Positions 18,461 to 25,615 of a DNA stretch of 34,452 nt are shown piece after piece (positions within the stretch are counted from its first letter, which is position 1; each line of letters opens with the position of its first letter). The stretch covers positions 1 to 34,452 of the forward strand of contig JAKSLU010000016.1 in assembly GCA_024400995.1 (NCBI GenBank), in the 5' to 3' direction. The position numbers and the translations under genes are program-made. The notes under the pieces are model-generated. The model saw only the letters and a list, made by a program, of their open reading frames with translations, was not told where the DNA came from and searched no databases. This DNA is from Bacteroidaceae bacterium (GTDB lineage: Bacteria > Bacteroidota > Bacteroidia > Bacteroidales > Bacteroidaceae).

Positions 18461-18503
18461 ATTTAACGTTTAACGTTTTGTCGTTCAACATTAAACATTA
18501 AAC
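18461..18503 (-). promoter_or_regulatory. Intercistronic RNA hairpin between adaptor and pump genes
   Basis: On the minus (transcript) strand TTTAATGTTTAATGTT pairs along its whole length with AACGTTAAACGTTAAA (plus-strand 18487-18502 and 18462-18477), with a 9-nt loop. Two internal pairs and one outer pair (18461/18503) are G.U in RNA and would be mismatches on the other strand. It ends 17 nt upstream of the pump ATG, so it could affect pump translation or mRNA stability. Confidence 0.65.
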
Positions 18504-18512
18504 ATTCAACTC

Positions 18513-19691
18513 TTACTCGGCATTAGGCATCTTCTTCTCTTCCATGTGCTTCTTGGCCTTGTCGAGCTTCTTGGCGCTCTGCTCGCGGGTGATGGGGATG
18601 ATCTTCTGACCGTCCTTCACCTTGCTCAGGCCCTCTACCATGATACGGTCGCCTACGGAGAGGCCAGAGGTTACGACAAAGTCCTTGCCGTTCTCCTGCT
18701 GCAGCACCTGAATCTCGGTGTTGTGGATCATATTGTCCTTATCCACGGTATAGCAGAAGGTTTTCTCCTGAATCTTGTAGGTAGCGGACTGGGGGATAAT
18801 GATGGCGTTGTCCACGTGAGTGGGAATGACGACAGTAGCTGTACCACCGCTGCGCAGGATGCTCTGGGGGTTTTTGAAGTCGGCACGGATCTGCACGCTA
18901 CCAGTGTTGGCATCAACCACACCGCTGATGGCCTCGATGTGACCCTCGTGCTCATACACGCTGCCATCGGTGAGCTTGAGCGTAACGGCGGGGAAGGCCT
19001 TGACGGCAGCGTCCTTGGTACCATGCTCGCGGGTCATGCTGAGGAGCTGCTTCTCGGTCATACTGAAGTAGGCATACATCGTAGCAGTGCTGGCCACGGT
19101 GGTCAGGGGCTGCTGGGTGGTAGGACCTACGAGGGAGCCTACGCGGTAGGGAATCTCACCCACGACACCATTGGCAGGACTCGTCACGGTGCAGAAGCTG
19201 AGCTGATCCTTTGCGCTGGTCAGAGCAGCCTCGGCCTGACCGAGCTGAGCCTCGAGGGCAGCCAGATTGTTCTGGGCCATCTGGTAGTCAAAGTCGGAGA
19301 TAATCTGCTTGTCGTGCAGCATCTTCTTGTTCTCCAGAGCGAGGCGCTGGGTAGCGAGGTTGGTCTTGATCACATTGACGGCAGCCTGGGCCTGCTTTAC
19401 GCCAGAGGCATACTGCACGTTGTCGATAGCAAAGAGGGGCTGACCCTTGTGCACGGTGGCACCTTCCTTGACGTACACCTTGGTGATGTGTCCACTCACC
19501 TTGGCGCGGATTTCGCTAACCTCCTCGCCCTTCATGGTGGCGGAGTAGGTGGTCTGGAGGTCCGCTGTGGAACTCTTGACTGTCTCTACAGCAAACTCGT
19601 CATCGCCGAGCTTGATGTCCTGCTGCTTCTTGTCACAACTGGCCAGAGCCAGGATGCAAGCGAGAGCAATAAGATAATGATTGATTCTCAT
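18513..19691 (-). CDS. RND efflux periplasmic adaptor (AcrA/MexA type)
   Basis: Membrane-fusion protein linking the pump to the outer-membrane channel. The 392-residue lipoprotein has signal peptide MRINHYLIALACILALAS and lipobox Cys19 followed by DKKQQD. A beta-barrel start, a lipoyl half (VSGHITKVYVKEGATVHKGQ, around 65-85), a long alpha-hairpin (about 95-165), the second lipoyl half (SPANGVVGEIPYRVGSLVG) and the beta-barrel/membrane-proximal domain (IRADFKNPQSILRSG) appear in the usual order. First gene of the operon adaptor-pump-outer membrane factor-lpxA. No local TetR-type regulator is present; the neighbour upstream is the divergent map gene. Confidence 0.95.
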   Translation of the reverse strand: MRINHYLIALACILALASCDKKQQDIKLGDDEFAVETVKSSTADLQTTYSATMKGEEVSEIRAKVSGHITKVYVKEGATVHKGQPLFAIDNVQYASGVKQAQAAVNVIKTNLATQRLALENKKMLHDKQIISDFDYQMAQNNLAALEAQLGQAEAALTSAKDQLSFCTVTSPANGVVGEIPYRVGSLVGPTTQQPLTTVASTATMYAYFSMTEKQLLSMTREHGTKDAAVKAFPAVTLKLTDGSVYEHEGHIEAISGVVDANTGSVQIRADFKNPQSILRSGGTATVVIPTHVDNAIIIPQSATYKIQEKTFCYTVDKDNMIHNTEIQVLQQENGKDFVVTSGLSVGDRIMVEGLSKVKDGQKIIPITREQSAKKLDKAKKHMEEKKMPNAE

Positions 19692-19762
19692 AGGGGTTTG
19701 TATGATTTATATGTTTATGTACGTACGTCTCACGTATATAATATATGTACGAAAGTACGCTG

Positions 19763-19770
19763 CAAAGTTA
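19763..19770 (-). promoter_or_regulatory. -7 promoter element of the RND operon
   Basis: Minus-strand TAACTTTG fits TAnnTTTG, about 72 nt upstream of the adaptor ATG. No clear -33 element is seen. The 5' leader region contains AT-rich alternating TATA/GTAC sequence (19717-19757) that could bind a regulator, but no clean dyad was found. Confidence 0.5.
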
Positions 19771-19887
19771 TCTAAAAAACTACACCCGAATATGCAGTTT
19801 TCTTCTCTAAACCGCATTTTTAGCACTTTTTACGGCTAATTTGCCAACCATACACCTCAAATGTATGGATGTTAGGATATTTTTTCG

Positions 19888-19895
19888 TAAATTTG
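19888..19895 (+). promoter_or_regulatory. -7 promoter element of map
   Basis: TAAATTTG fits TAnnTTTG and lies 39 nt before the ATG at 19934. It rules out the longer in-frame opening from 19841, which begins upstream of the promoter. Confidence 0.6.
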
Positions 19896-19933
19896 CAGCC
19901 GTAAAAACCGAAAGCCGCGACTTTCATATACCT

Positions 19934-20707
19934 ATGCGAAAGATTAGCAAAAAATATCAGCGTCTCATACGCACCCCCGAGGAGATTGCTGGCATACGCC
20001 GCGCTGGCGAGCTCAACACCGCCGTTCTGGACTATGTCCAGGAGCGCATACGCGAGGGCATGAGCACAGAGGAAATTGACCGTCTGGTGGCCGACTTCAC
20101 GGAGCGCCACGGCGGCATCTGTGCCCCGCTCAACTACGAGGGATTCCCCAAGCACTGCTGCACGAGCCTCAACGAGGTGGTGTGCCACGGCATCCCCAAT
20201 CCCCATGAGTTTCTGCTTGATGGCGACATCGTCAATGTCGATGTCACAACCATCCTCGACGGCTACTATGCCGACGCCTCCCGCATGTTCCTCATCGGCG
20301 AGGTCGATCCCGAGGTGCAACGCCTCGTGCGTGTAGCCAAGGAGTGTCTGGAGATAGGCGCCCAGGCCTGCGTGCCCTACGGATTTGTGGGCGACCAGGC
20401 ACGCGCTGTCACCCAGCATGCCCACAAGAACGGCTACACCGTCGTCCGCGACCTCTGCGGCCACGGCGTAGGCACCAGCTTTCATGATGACCCCGAGATG
20501 GACCACTACTACTCTGGCCGCAAGGGCATGCAGCTCCTGCCGGGCATGGTCTTCACCATCGAGCCGATGATTAACATGGGTACATGGGAGTGCTTCATCG
20601 ATGAGGAGGACGGCTGGACCGTCGTCACCGAGGACGAGCTCCCCTCCGCCCAGTGGGAGCACACCTATCTGATGACCGAGGACGGGCTTGAGATTCTTAC
20701 ACACTGA
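19934..20707 (+). CDS. map: Methionine aminopeptidase, type I
   Basis: Removes the initiator Met from nascent proteins in the cytoplasm. The 257-residue protein has the pita-bread fold with all expected metal ligands and catalytic residues: His85 (VVCHGIP), Asp103 (NVDVT), Asp114 (YADASRMF), His177 (CGHGVGTSFH), Glu210 (FTIEPM), Glu242 (WEHTYLMTEDG). The start at 19934 gives MRKISKKYQRLIRTPEEIAGIRRAG and agrees with the promoter position. It is followed after 8 nt by tsaD, so the two are probably co-transcribed. Confidence 0.96.
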   Translation: MRKISKKYQRLIRTPEEIAGIRRAGELNTAVLDYVQERIREGMSTEEIDRLVADFTERHGGICAPLNYEGFPKHCCTSLNEVVCHGIPNPHEFLLDGDIVNVDVTTILDGYYADASRMFLIGEVDPEVQRLVRVAKECLEIGAQACVPYGFVGDQARAVTQHAHKNGYTVVRDLCGHGVGTSFHDDPEMDHYYSGRKGMQLLPGMVFTIEPMINMGTWECFIDEEDGWTVVTEDELPSAQWEHTYLMTEDGLEILTH

Positions 20708-20715
20708 TTTGCCTT

Positions 20716-21726
20716 ATGACTACAATACTCGCTATCGAATCTAGCTGCGACGACACCAGCGCTGCCGTGCTGCGCGATGGTGTGCTACTCAGCAACGTGA
20801 CCGCCTCGCAGGCCGTGCATGAGGCCTACGGCGGCGTAGTCCCCGAGCTGGCCTCACGCGCCCACCAGCAGAACATCGTCCCCGTGGTGGATCAGGCCCT
20901 GCGCAAGGCAGGCGTGGAGCGAGAGCAGCTCTCCGCCATCGCCGTCACGCTGGGTCCCGGCCTCATGGGCTCCCTCTTGGTCGGCGTCAGCTTTGCCAAG
21001 GGACTAGCCATCTCGCTTGGCATACCCCTCATAGAGTGCAACCACCTGCAGGGCCACATTCTGGCCCACTTCATCCACGCCCCCGAGGAGCAGCATGCCG
21101 ATCCCCCCTACCCCTTCCTCTGCCTGCTCGTGAGTGGCGGCAACTCTCAGATTGTCAAGGTCAGTGCCTACAACCAGATGGAGATTCTGGGCCAGACCAT
21201 CGACGACGCCGCCGGCGAGGCACTGGACAAGTGTTCCAAGGTCATGGGTCTCGGCTACCCTGGTGGCCCCATCATCGACCGTCTGGCACGCCAGGGGCAA
21301 CCCCTCTACGAGTTTGCCAAGCCAGCCATCGAGGGGCTCAACTACAGCTTCAGTGGTCTGAAGACGAGCTTCCTCTATTTCGTGCGCGACCGTATCAAGG
21401 AGGAGCCAGACTTCCTTGAGCAGCACAAGGCCGACCTCGCCGCCTCCATAGAGAAGGCCGTGGTCGATATCCTCATGCAGAAGCTCCGCCGCGCCGTCAA
21501 GGAGACCGGCATCACCCATGTGGCCCTCTCTGGCGGTGTGAGTGCCAACACGGCTCTGCGTCAGGCCTTTGTCGATATGGAGCAGAAGGGCTGGACTATC
21601 TATATCCCCAAGTTCAGCTACACCACCGACAACGCCGCCATGATCGGCATCACGGGCTACTACAAGTTCCTCGACCGAGAGTTCTGCCCTCTGGACAAGC
21701 CCGCCTATGCGAGGACTGAGTTTTGA
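20716..21726 (+). CDS. tsaD: tRNA N6-threonylcarbamoyladenosine transferase TsaD
   Basis: Catalytic subunit that transfers the threonylcarbamoyl group to A37 of ANN-decoding tRNAs. The 336-residue protein belongs to the Kae1/TsaD ASKHA family: N-terminal ILAIESSCDDTSAAV, GGVVPELASRAH, the metal-binding His110 and His114 in CNHLQGHILAHF, LVSGGNSQIV, DDAAGEALDKCSKVMGLGYP, and YTTDNAAMIG near the C-terminus with the metal-ligand Asp. Length is normal. TsaB, TsaC and TsaE partners are not in this window. Confidence 0.97.
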   Translation: MTTILAIESSCDDTSAAVLRDGVLLSNVTASQAVHEAYGGVVPELASRAHQQNIVPVVDQALRKAGVEREQLSAIAVTLGPGLMGSLLVGVSFAKGLAISLGIPLIECNHLQGHILAHFIHAPEEQHADPPYPFLCLLVSGGNSQIVKVSAYNQMEILGQTIDDAAGEALDKCSKVMGLGYPGGPIIDRLARQGQPLYEFAKPAIEGLNYSFSGLKTSFLYFVRDRIKEEPDFLEQHKADLAASIEKAVVDILMQKLRRAVKETGITHVALSGGVSANTALRQAFVDMEQKGWTIYIPKFSYTTDNAAMIGITGYYKFLDREFCPLDKPAYARTEF

Positions 21727-21728
21727 TG

Positions 21729-21777
21729 TTAACCTTAACCATAACCTTAACCCTGACATTAACCCTGACATTAACCT
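21729..21777 (+). repeat. Short tandem repeat of TTAACC / TTAACCCTGACA units
   Basis: TTAACC recurs in a degenerate array starting 2 nt after the tsaD stop and ends with two exact copies of TTAACCCTGACA plus a partial third. It is a simple low-complexity intergenic repeat. Confidence 0.7.
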
Positions 21778-21813
21778 CCCCACCCATTGCCTGTATGACT
21801 ATTCCGCCCTCCC

Positions 21814-21908
21814 TTGCTCGTTAGAGCAAACTCTCGCCCCTTGGGGAGAGATGGGGGAACCCCAAAGAGGGGCCCGGAGGGATACCGAAGTGGCGTAGCC
21901 AGCTTCGG
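21814..21908. repeat. Hairpin-rich intergenic repeat element between tsaD and pncC
   Basis: Consecutive stem-loops: TTGCTC-GTTA-GAGCAA (21814-21829), a CTCT..CCCC/GGGGAGAG stem (21831-21850), GGGG-AA-CCCC (21854-21863), and CCGAAGTGGC / GCCAgCTTCGG (21885-21908, one bulge). The density of hairpins suggests a short interspersed element, not coding DNA. Confidence 0.55.
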
Positions 21909-21938
21909 AGGGTGGGGCTTTTAAACTTTACCCCTCCT

Positions 21939-22448
21939 ATGACCCTTGATATCAAACTCCTCAGCCAAGAGCTGAACACCCTCCTTTGGGAGAGCGGCGA
22001 GACCGTGTGCACCGCCGAGAGCTGCACCGCAGGCCGCATTGCCGCCGCCATCACTGCTACCCCGGGTAGTTCCGACTACTTTCGCGGTGGTCTCATCTGC
22101 TATGCCAACAACGTCAAGACCCAGCACCTCGGCGTAAGCGCCGAACTCATAGCCGAAAAGACACCCGTCTGCGAGGAGGTAGCCCGCGAGATGGCTGCCG
22201 GAGCCCTGCGCATGTTCGGCACCACCTACTCGGTAGCCATCACAGGCTTTGCCGGTCCCAGTGCCGATGCCTCAGCCTTGGGCGCCACGATGATTGTAGG
22301 CACCATCTGGGTGGCCGTCAGCGATGGAGAGCAGACCCTCACCACCCTCCTCACCGAGGACAACGGCCGTGACCGCAATCTGGAGAACGGCACCCGCGCT
22401 GCCCTCAAGCTCCTCGTGGAGCTCGTCCGCTCCCGCCGCGCACAATAG
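21939..22448 (+). CDS. pncC: Nicotinamide-nucleotide amidohydrolase PncC (CinA C-terminal domain protein)
   Basis: Deamidates NMN to nicotinate mononucleotide in pyridine-nucleotide recycling. The 169-residue protein corresponds to the stand-alone CinA C-terminal domain. The conserved AESCTAGRIAAAIT lies at 26-39 with the catalytic Ser28. It continues with the family pattern TPGSSDYFRGGLICYANNVK, VAREMAAGAL and AITGFAGPSADASA. The ATG at 21939 is preferred over an in-frame GTG at 21912, whose extra nine residues fall next to a hairpin-rich repeat and are not family-like. It follows tsaD by 212 nt, so co-transcription is uncertain. Confidence 0.92.
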   Translation: MTLDIKLLSQELNTLLWESGETVCTAESCTAGRIAAAITATPGSSDYFRGGLICYANNVKTQHLGVSAELIAEKTPVCEEVAREMAAGALRMFGTTYSVAITGFAGPSADASALGATMIVGTIWVAVSDGEQTLTTLLTEDNGRDRNLENGTRAALKLLVELVRSRRAQ

Positions 22449-22464
22449 CCTCTGCGCAAAACTA

Positions 22465-22530
22465 GTGTATAGAGTACGATGCACTAGTCTATGGGGTACG
22501 ATTCAGCAGCGTAGGGAGTACCAAAGTCCA
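22465..22530. repeat. 22-bp tandem repeat, locus B (two direct units plus an inverted one)
   Basis: Units at 22465-22486 (GTGTATAG...GCACTA) and 22487-22508 (GTCTATGG...) match locus A in phase and sequence. The third 22-nt block at 22509-22530 contains GTAGGGAGTA, the reverse complement of the TACTCCCTAC seen in locus C. The array begins 17 nt after the pncC stop. Confidence 0.7.
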
Positions 22531-22575
22531 TTTTTTGTTGTGCAGAATAGTTTTATCCCGATTTCTGTGCACTAC

Positions 22576-22716
22576 CGCATAACGTACTACCCCACAATGA
22601 GTTATATAGTGTACGGCTGTGCACTTTTGTGCACAACTATGCACAACTGTGCACAAAAATGTACGGCTGTACACTATCTATTGTGCTGACGCACAACACG
22701 TTATGCGATAGTGTAC
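22576..22716. repeat. 10-bp-period GCAC/GTAC array flanked by inverted repeats
   Basis: From 22611 to 22670, six consecutive 10-mers begin G(C/T)AC: at 22611, 22621, 22631, 22641, 22651 and 22661; the first and last are identical (GTACGGCTGT). ATAGTGTAC (22606-22614), its inverse GTACACTAT (22669-22677) and ATAGTGTAC again (22708-22716) bracket it. CGCATAACGT (22576-22585) is mirrored by ACGTTATGCG (22698-22707). This and locus B occupy most of the 365-bp space between the convergent pncC and the MG2-type gene; I see no gene here. Confidence 0.75.
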
Positions 22717-22813
22717 AAAATGTAGGAAAAAACTATTTTTCGGGCTCACCCGCAAAACCATGTGGGGGCCTGTGTGGAGGGCTGTAACGCAGACCGAATA
22801 AACCCGTTCCTGG

Positions 22814-23413
22814 TCACTGTTCGAGTTCGATCACGCGGCCATCGGCTGTGAGGCCAAGGACGGAGATGCTGAGGCGTTGCAGGGGGCGTGCATTGCCAAA
22901 GAACACGGCGGAGGCCCGACCACGAGAGTCAGTAGTGAGGGAGGGATTCCAATAGAGTGTACGGCGAAAGTCCTTGGGGTTGTCGTCTTCTGTGCGATAG
23001 TTGGGTCCCTTGAACTCCGTCGGCGTAGTGAACCCATGCAGGGTGCGCTTGTACTGTCCCTTGACCACTCTGAAGTTGTACCAGTCAGGGCGAGTGTAGA
23101 TGTAGATGATGCCATCGAGATGAGTCCAAGACGATTCGCCCGGCGGGGAGTACTTACGCCTAAAGAGCTCATTCGCCCACACCTTATCAAAGGAGATGCA
23201 GATCGACTTGATCTGCTCTGGCATGGAGTGTCCCGCATTATTTCCCGCCATTCCTGCTCCATTATTCACGCGTAGAATAAACGAGTTCCCCTCGAAACTC
23301 AAAACAGCACCATCGTAAATATCGGACCGCTCCTCTCGCTCTGTCCTATCCCAGTCTGTCTCAGGTGTTAGCTCCGATTCTGGCCGTTCCAATAAGTAGT
23401 CCGTTTGGAGCAT
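22814..23413 (-). CDS. C-terminal fragment of the MG2-type surface protein, separated by an in-frame TAA
   Basis: An open frame of 199 residues from the ATG at 23413. It is in exactly the same frame as the upstream gene. Only one TAA (23446-23444) and ten sense codons (reading EIVEEELRRG) separate it from that gene. It contains DFRRTLYWNPSLTTDSRGRASAVFF, which is the expected carboxy-terminal beta-domain signature of large Bacteroidetes MG2/plug-type proteins, and has no signal peptide. The simplest reading is one gene of about 933 codons broken by a single nonsense codon (for example GAA to TAA), or a sequencing error. Independent translation of the fragment would leave it in the cytoplasm, where it is unlikely to function. 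Confidence 0.75.
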   Translation of the reverse strand: MLQTDYLLERPESELTPETDWDRTEREERSDIYDGAVLSFEGNSFILRVNNGAGMAGNNAGHSMPEQIKSICISFDKVWANELFRRKYSPPGESSWTHLDGIIYIYTRPDWYNFRVVKGQYKRTLHGFTTPTEFKGPNYRTEDDNPKDFRRTLYWNPSLTTDSRGRASAVFFGNARPLQRLSISVLGLTADGRVIELEQ

Positions 23414-23443
23414 TCCTCGTCTCAGTTCTTCTTCTACTATTTC

Positions 23444-25615
23444 TTACTCATCTTGTAGATTCAGGTTCTCCGACGTGTGAATATCGCCTATCACATAGCC
23501 AATGAATTCGCCCATGTTGCTAAACTCTATGCCGCGATCCCAGGCGCGCTGGAGTTCCAGGTCCACATTGACATACACATCGCTGTGCTTGATGCCCTGT
23601 CCCTCGCCTCCGCCGTAGGTGTAGCGGTTGAAGGTCTGAGGATGATACTTACGCTTGGCCTTGACTCTGGCCTCCTTCAGATAGTACTTACGCAGATTGG
23701 GGATCGTATCCTCCCACTCAAAGACGTCGGGACTCTCGTCCACCTCCTCTTTGCCCCTTTTATCCACCTGCTGGTGGGGAGGCATCAGCGTATATTGCAG
23801 CGGGCTATAGGCTCGGGGTTGACCACCAAACCACTGGTCCAGCATAATCTGGCTCCAGAGCTCGCGACCACTATTGTTACTGGAGGTCTTGAAGTAGGCC
23901 TGCCAGTCGCCGTTGAGGGGTTCCTCGGGCCGAAAGGCAAAGCACCCCAGGCTGTCCGTCACGGCATGGCCATCGCGGTGCTCCCCCATGGTGTTGTACA
24001 GGGTGAGATCGAGACGGATGCCGCGTCGCGCCTCAGGCTTGCCCAGTTTGTCCTTCATCACGCGGCCTCGCACTATCTGCCTGTCCTCTATGGGCTGGGC
24101 GGTATTAAAAGCCTGCTGTCCACACATCTGTTCCAGAGTCTGTGGCCTCCAGCCCTGCGTCAGCATCAGCAGGTCCAGAGCACGACGGCGAGTCGCGTCA
24201 TCACGCTGAAAGTACCACTCGGGATTGTGCACATAGCCCTTGAGCTCGGAGCAGAGCAACAACTGAGCCTGGAGGGAGGCACTGCCGTCGGCTATAAGCT
24301 GGCCGTCGGCATCGTGCACCGCCACGGCAAAGTTGGTATCAGGCATGGGCCGCCCCTCCGCGTCCGTCACCTCAAACTGTAGGGCTATCGGCGAGAACGC
24401 CTCGTACTCCTCTGCATTCTGCTGTACCTTGACCTTAGCGACGGGCATGGCACTCCGCACATCGGCTATATGGGCAAAGACCAGACGTGAGGCCAGTACC
24501 TGCCCCGTCTGCGTGACGAGTTCGAGGCGGTTGACACCAACACCCAGATCACCGAGACTGATGTCAAACTCATCCTGTCCACCCTCCAGCTCCACTGGAT
24601 ACATGGCCCGTGGCTGATTGCGACAGAGGGCCACAATAGCCATACGCTGCCCGCCGAGACTATCCGCCACAGCGGGCGGCACCTGCACGCTGATCAGCGC
24701 TTCCGCTCCCTCCTGGCTCACATGCAGCACGGCTGCAGCTCCCGTAGGCTCGGGCAACGTATAGGTATCGCGGCGACGAGAGGTGCATATCTTGACACCA
24801 CGCCCCACGCCTGCAGGCAGCGTGAATGCACCAGCCCCGAGATGCTCTGGTGTGCTCTGGCATATCAGACTGTCCTGCGCCGTATAGACACAGATGGTGT
24901 CCATAGCGGGAGCGCCCATGCCATCGGTCAGGCGATAGGCTATGATCTGCTCACAGTCCGGCACATACTGGCCGCCCTCGGGGAAGAGCTCCAGCTGTCG
25001 TCTCCTACGGCTACCGAACTGGTAGGGCCGCTCAGGCTGTATGCTGAAGTAGAACTTATCCTTGGGATAATCGACCTCCAGCTGGGTATAGTCACCTGGG
25101 ATGGCCTTCTTGGGGAGCTCAAAGAGGGGAAATACGCGGCTGAACTGCGCCTCCTGCCCCCAGTTGGTCATGGCGCGGGTGTAGGCTCGTATCTCATAGA
25201 ATCCATTGCGTAGCGGCGGCACGAGCCCAAAGCACCCATGCGCCTGTCCCGCGCTGTCTATCTCCAGGATGGAGCGTTCCAGCAGATTGCCGCCATCGTT
25301 GAGTAGCTCCACATAGAGCACACGGCTGATGTCCGTAGGCCTCAGCGTGCTACTCCTCACGACGTAGGCCTTGTACCACAGGGTATCTCCCACCACATAG
25401 GCCGCATCGTCCATCTGCACATAGACACTCTCCCTCGGATAGTCATTGTCAAAGCGCCCCGCCTCCGCCACCAGATGGTGGAAGCTCTGAGCCACCCCGA
25501 CTATAGGGCAGAGGAGGAGTGTCAGAAATATAATGACGTTCACAATATGCAACAGGGTGATGAAGGCAAACACTCTGCACCACGTCGGGCTACTCCCACC
25601 ACGTATGGGGGACAT
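23444..25615 (-). CDS. Large secreted MG2/TonB-plug-type surface protein, prematurely terminated
   Basis: A 723-residue protein from the ATG at 25615, with an N-terminal hydrophobic signal (about 16-43, ending GVAQ). The mature start SFHHLVAEAGRFDNDYPRESVYVQMDDAAYVVGDTLWYKAYV resembles the MG2 (macroglobulin-like) domain of Bacteroidetes surface proteins of about 900 residues. Later come ELFPEGGQYVP, several beta-sandwich stretches, and a plug-like LKEARVKAKRKYHP near 660. No strong catalytic motif is seen; the role is unknown, perhaps export or adhesion at the envelope. An ATG at 25720 would be inside the upstream gene and add 35 residues ahead of the signal peptide. The chosen start still overlaps the upstream gene by 26 nt. 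The TAA at 23446-23444 truncates the protein relative to its apparent family. Confidence 0.72.
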   Translation of the reverse strand: MSPIRGGSSPTWCRVFAFITLLHIVNVIIFLTLLLCPIVGVAQSFHHLVAEAGRFDNDYPRESVYVQMDDAAYVVGDTLWYKAYVVRSSTLRPTDISRVLYVELLNDGGNLLERSILEIDSAGQAHGCFGLVPPLRNGFYEIRAYTRAMTNWGQEAQFSRVFPLFELPKKAIPGDYTQLEVDYPKDKFYFSIQPERPYQFGSRRRRQLELFPEGGQYVPDCEQIIAYRLTDGMGAPAMDTICVYTAQDSLICQSTPEHLGAGAFTLPAGVGRGVKICTSRRRDTYTLPEPTGAAAVLHVSQEGAEALISVQVPPAVADSLGGQRMAIVALCRNQPRAMYPVELEGGQDEFDISLGDLGVGVNRLELVTQTGQVLASRLVFAHIADVRSAMPVAKVKVQQNAEEYEAFSPIALQFEVTDAEGRPMPDTNFAVAVHDADGQLIADGSASLQAQLLLCSELKGYVHNPEWYFQRDDATRRRALDLLMLTQGWRPQTLEQMCGQQAFNTAQPIEDRQIVRGRVMKDKLGKPEARRGIRLDLTLYNTMGEHRDGHAVTDSLGCFAFRPEEPLNGDWQAYFKTSSNNSGRELWSQIMLDQWFGGQPRAYSPLQYTLMPPHQQVDKRGKEEVDESPDVFEWEDTIPNLRKYYLKEARVKAKRKYHPQTFNRYTYGGGEGQGIKHSDVYVNVDLELQRAWDRGIEFSNMGEFIGYVIGDIHTSENLNLQDE

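Noticed and set aside
19717..19757. Candidate operator (alternating GTAC/TATA sequence) upstream of the RND operon
   Set aside because: Only the central TATATA core is symmetrical; the outer bases do not pair, so it was not called as a dyad.
22489..22689. Short open frames in both strands over the array between pncC and the MG2-type gene
   Set aside because: They translate the repeats into low-complexity Cys/His/Val-rich strings without a promoter; not genes.
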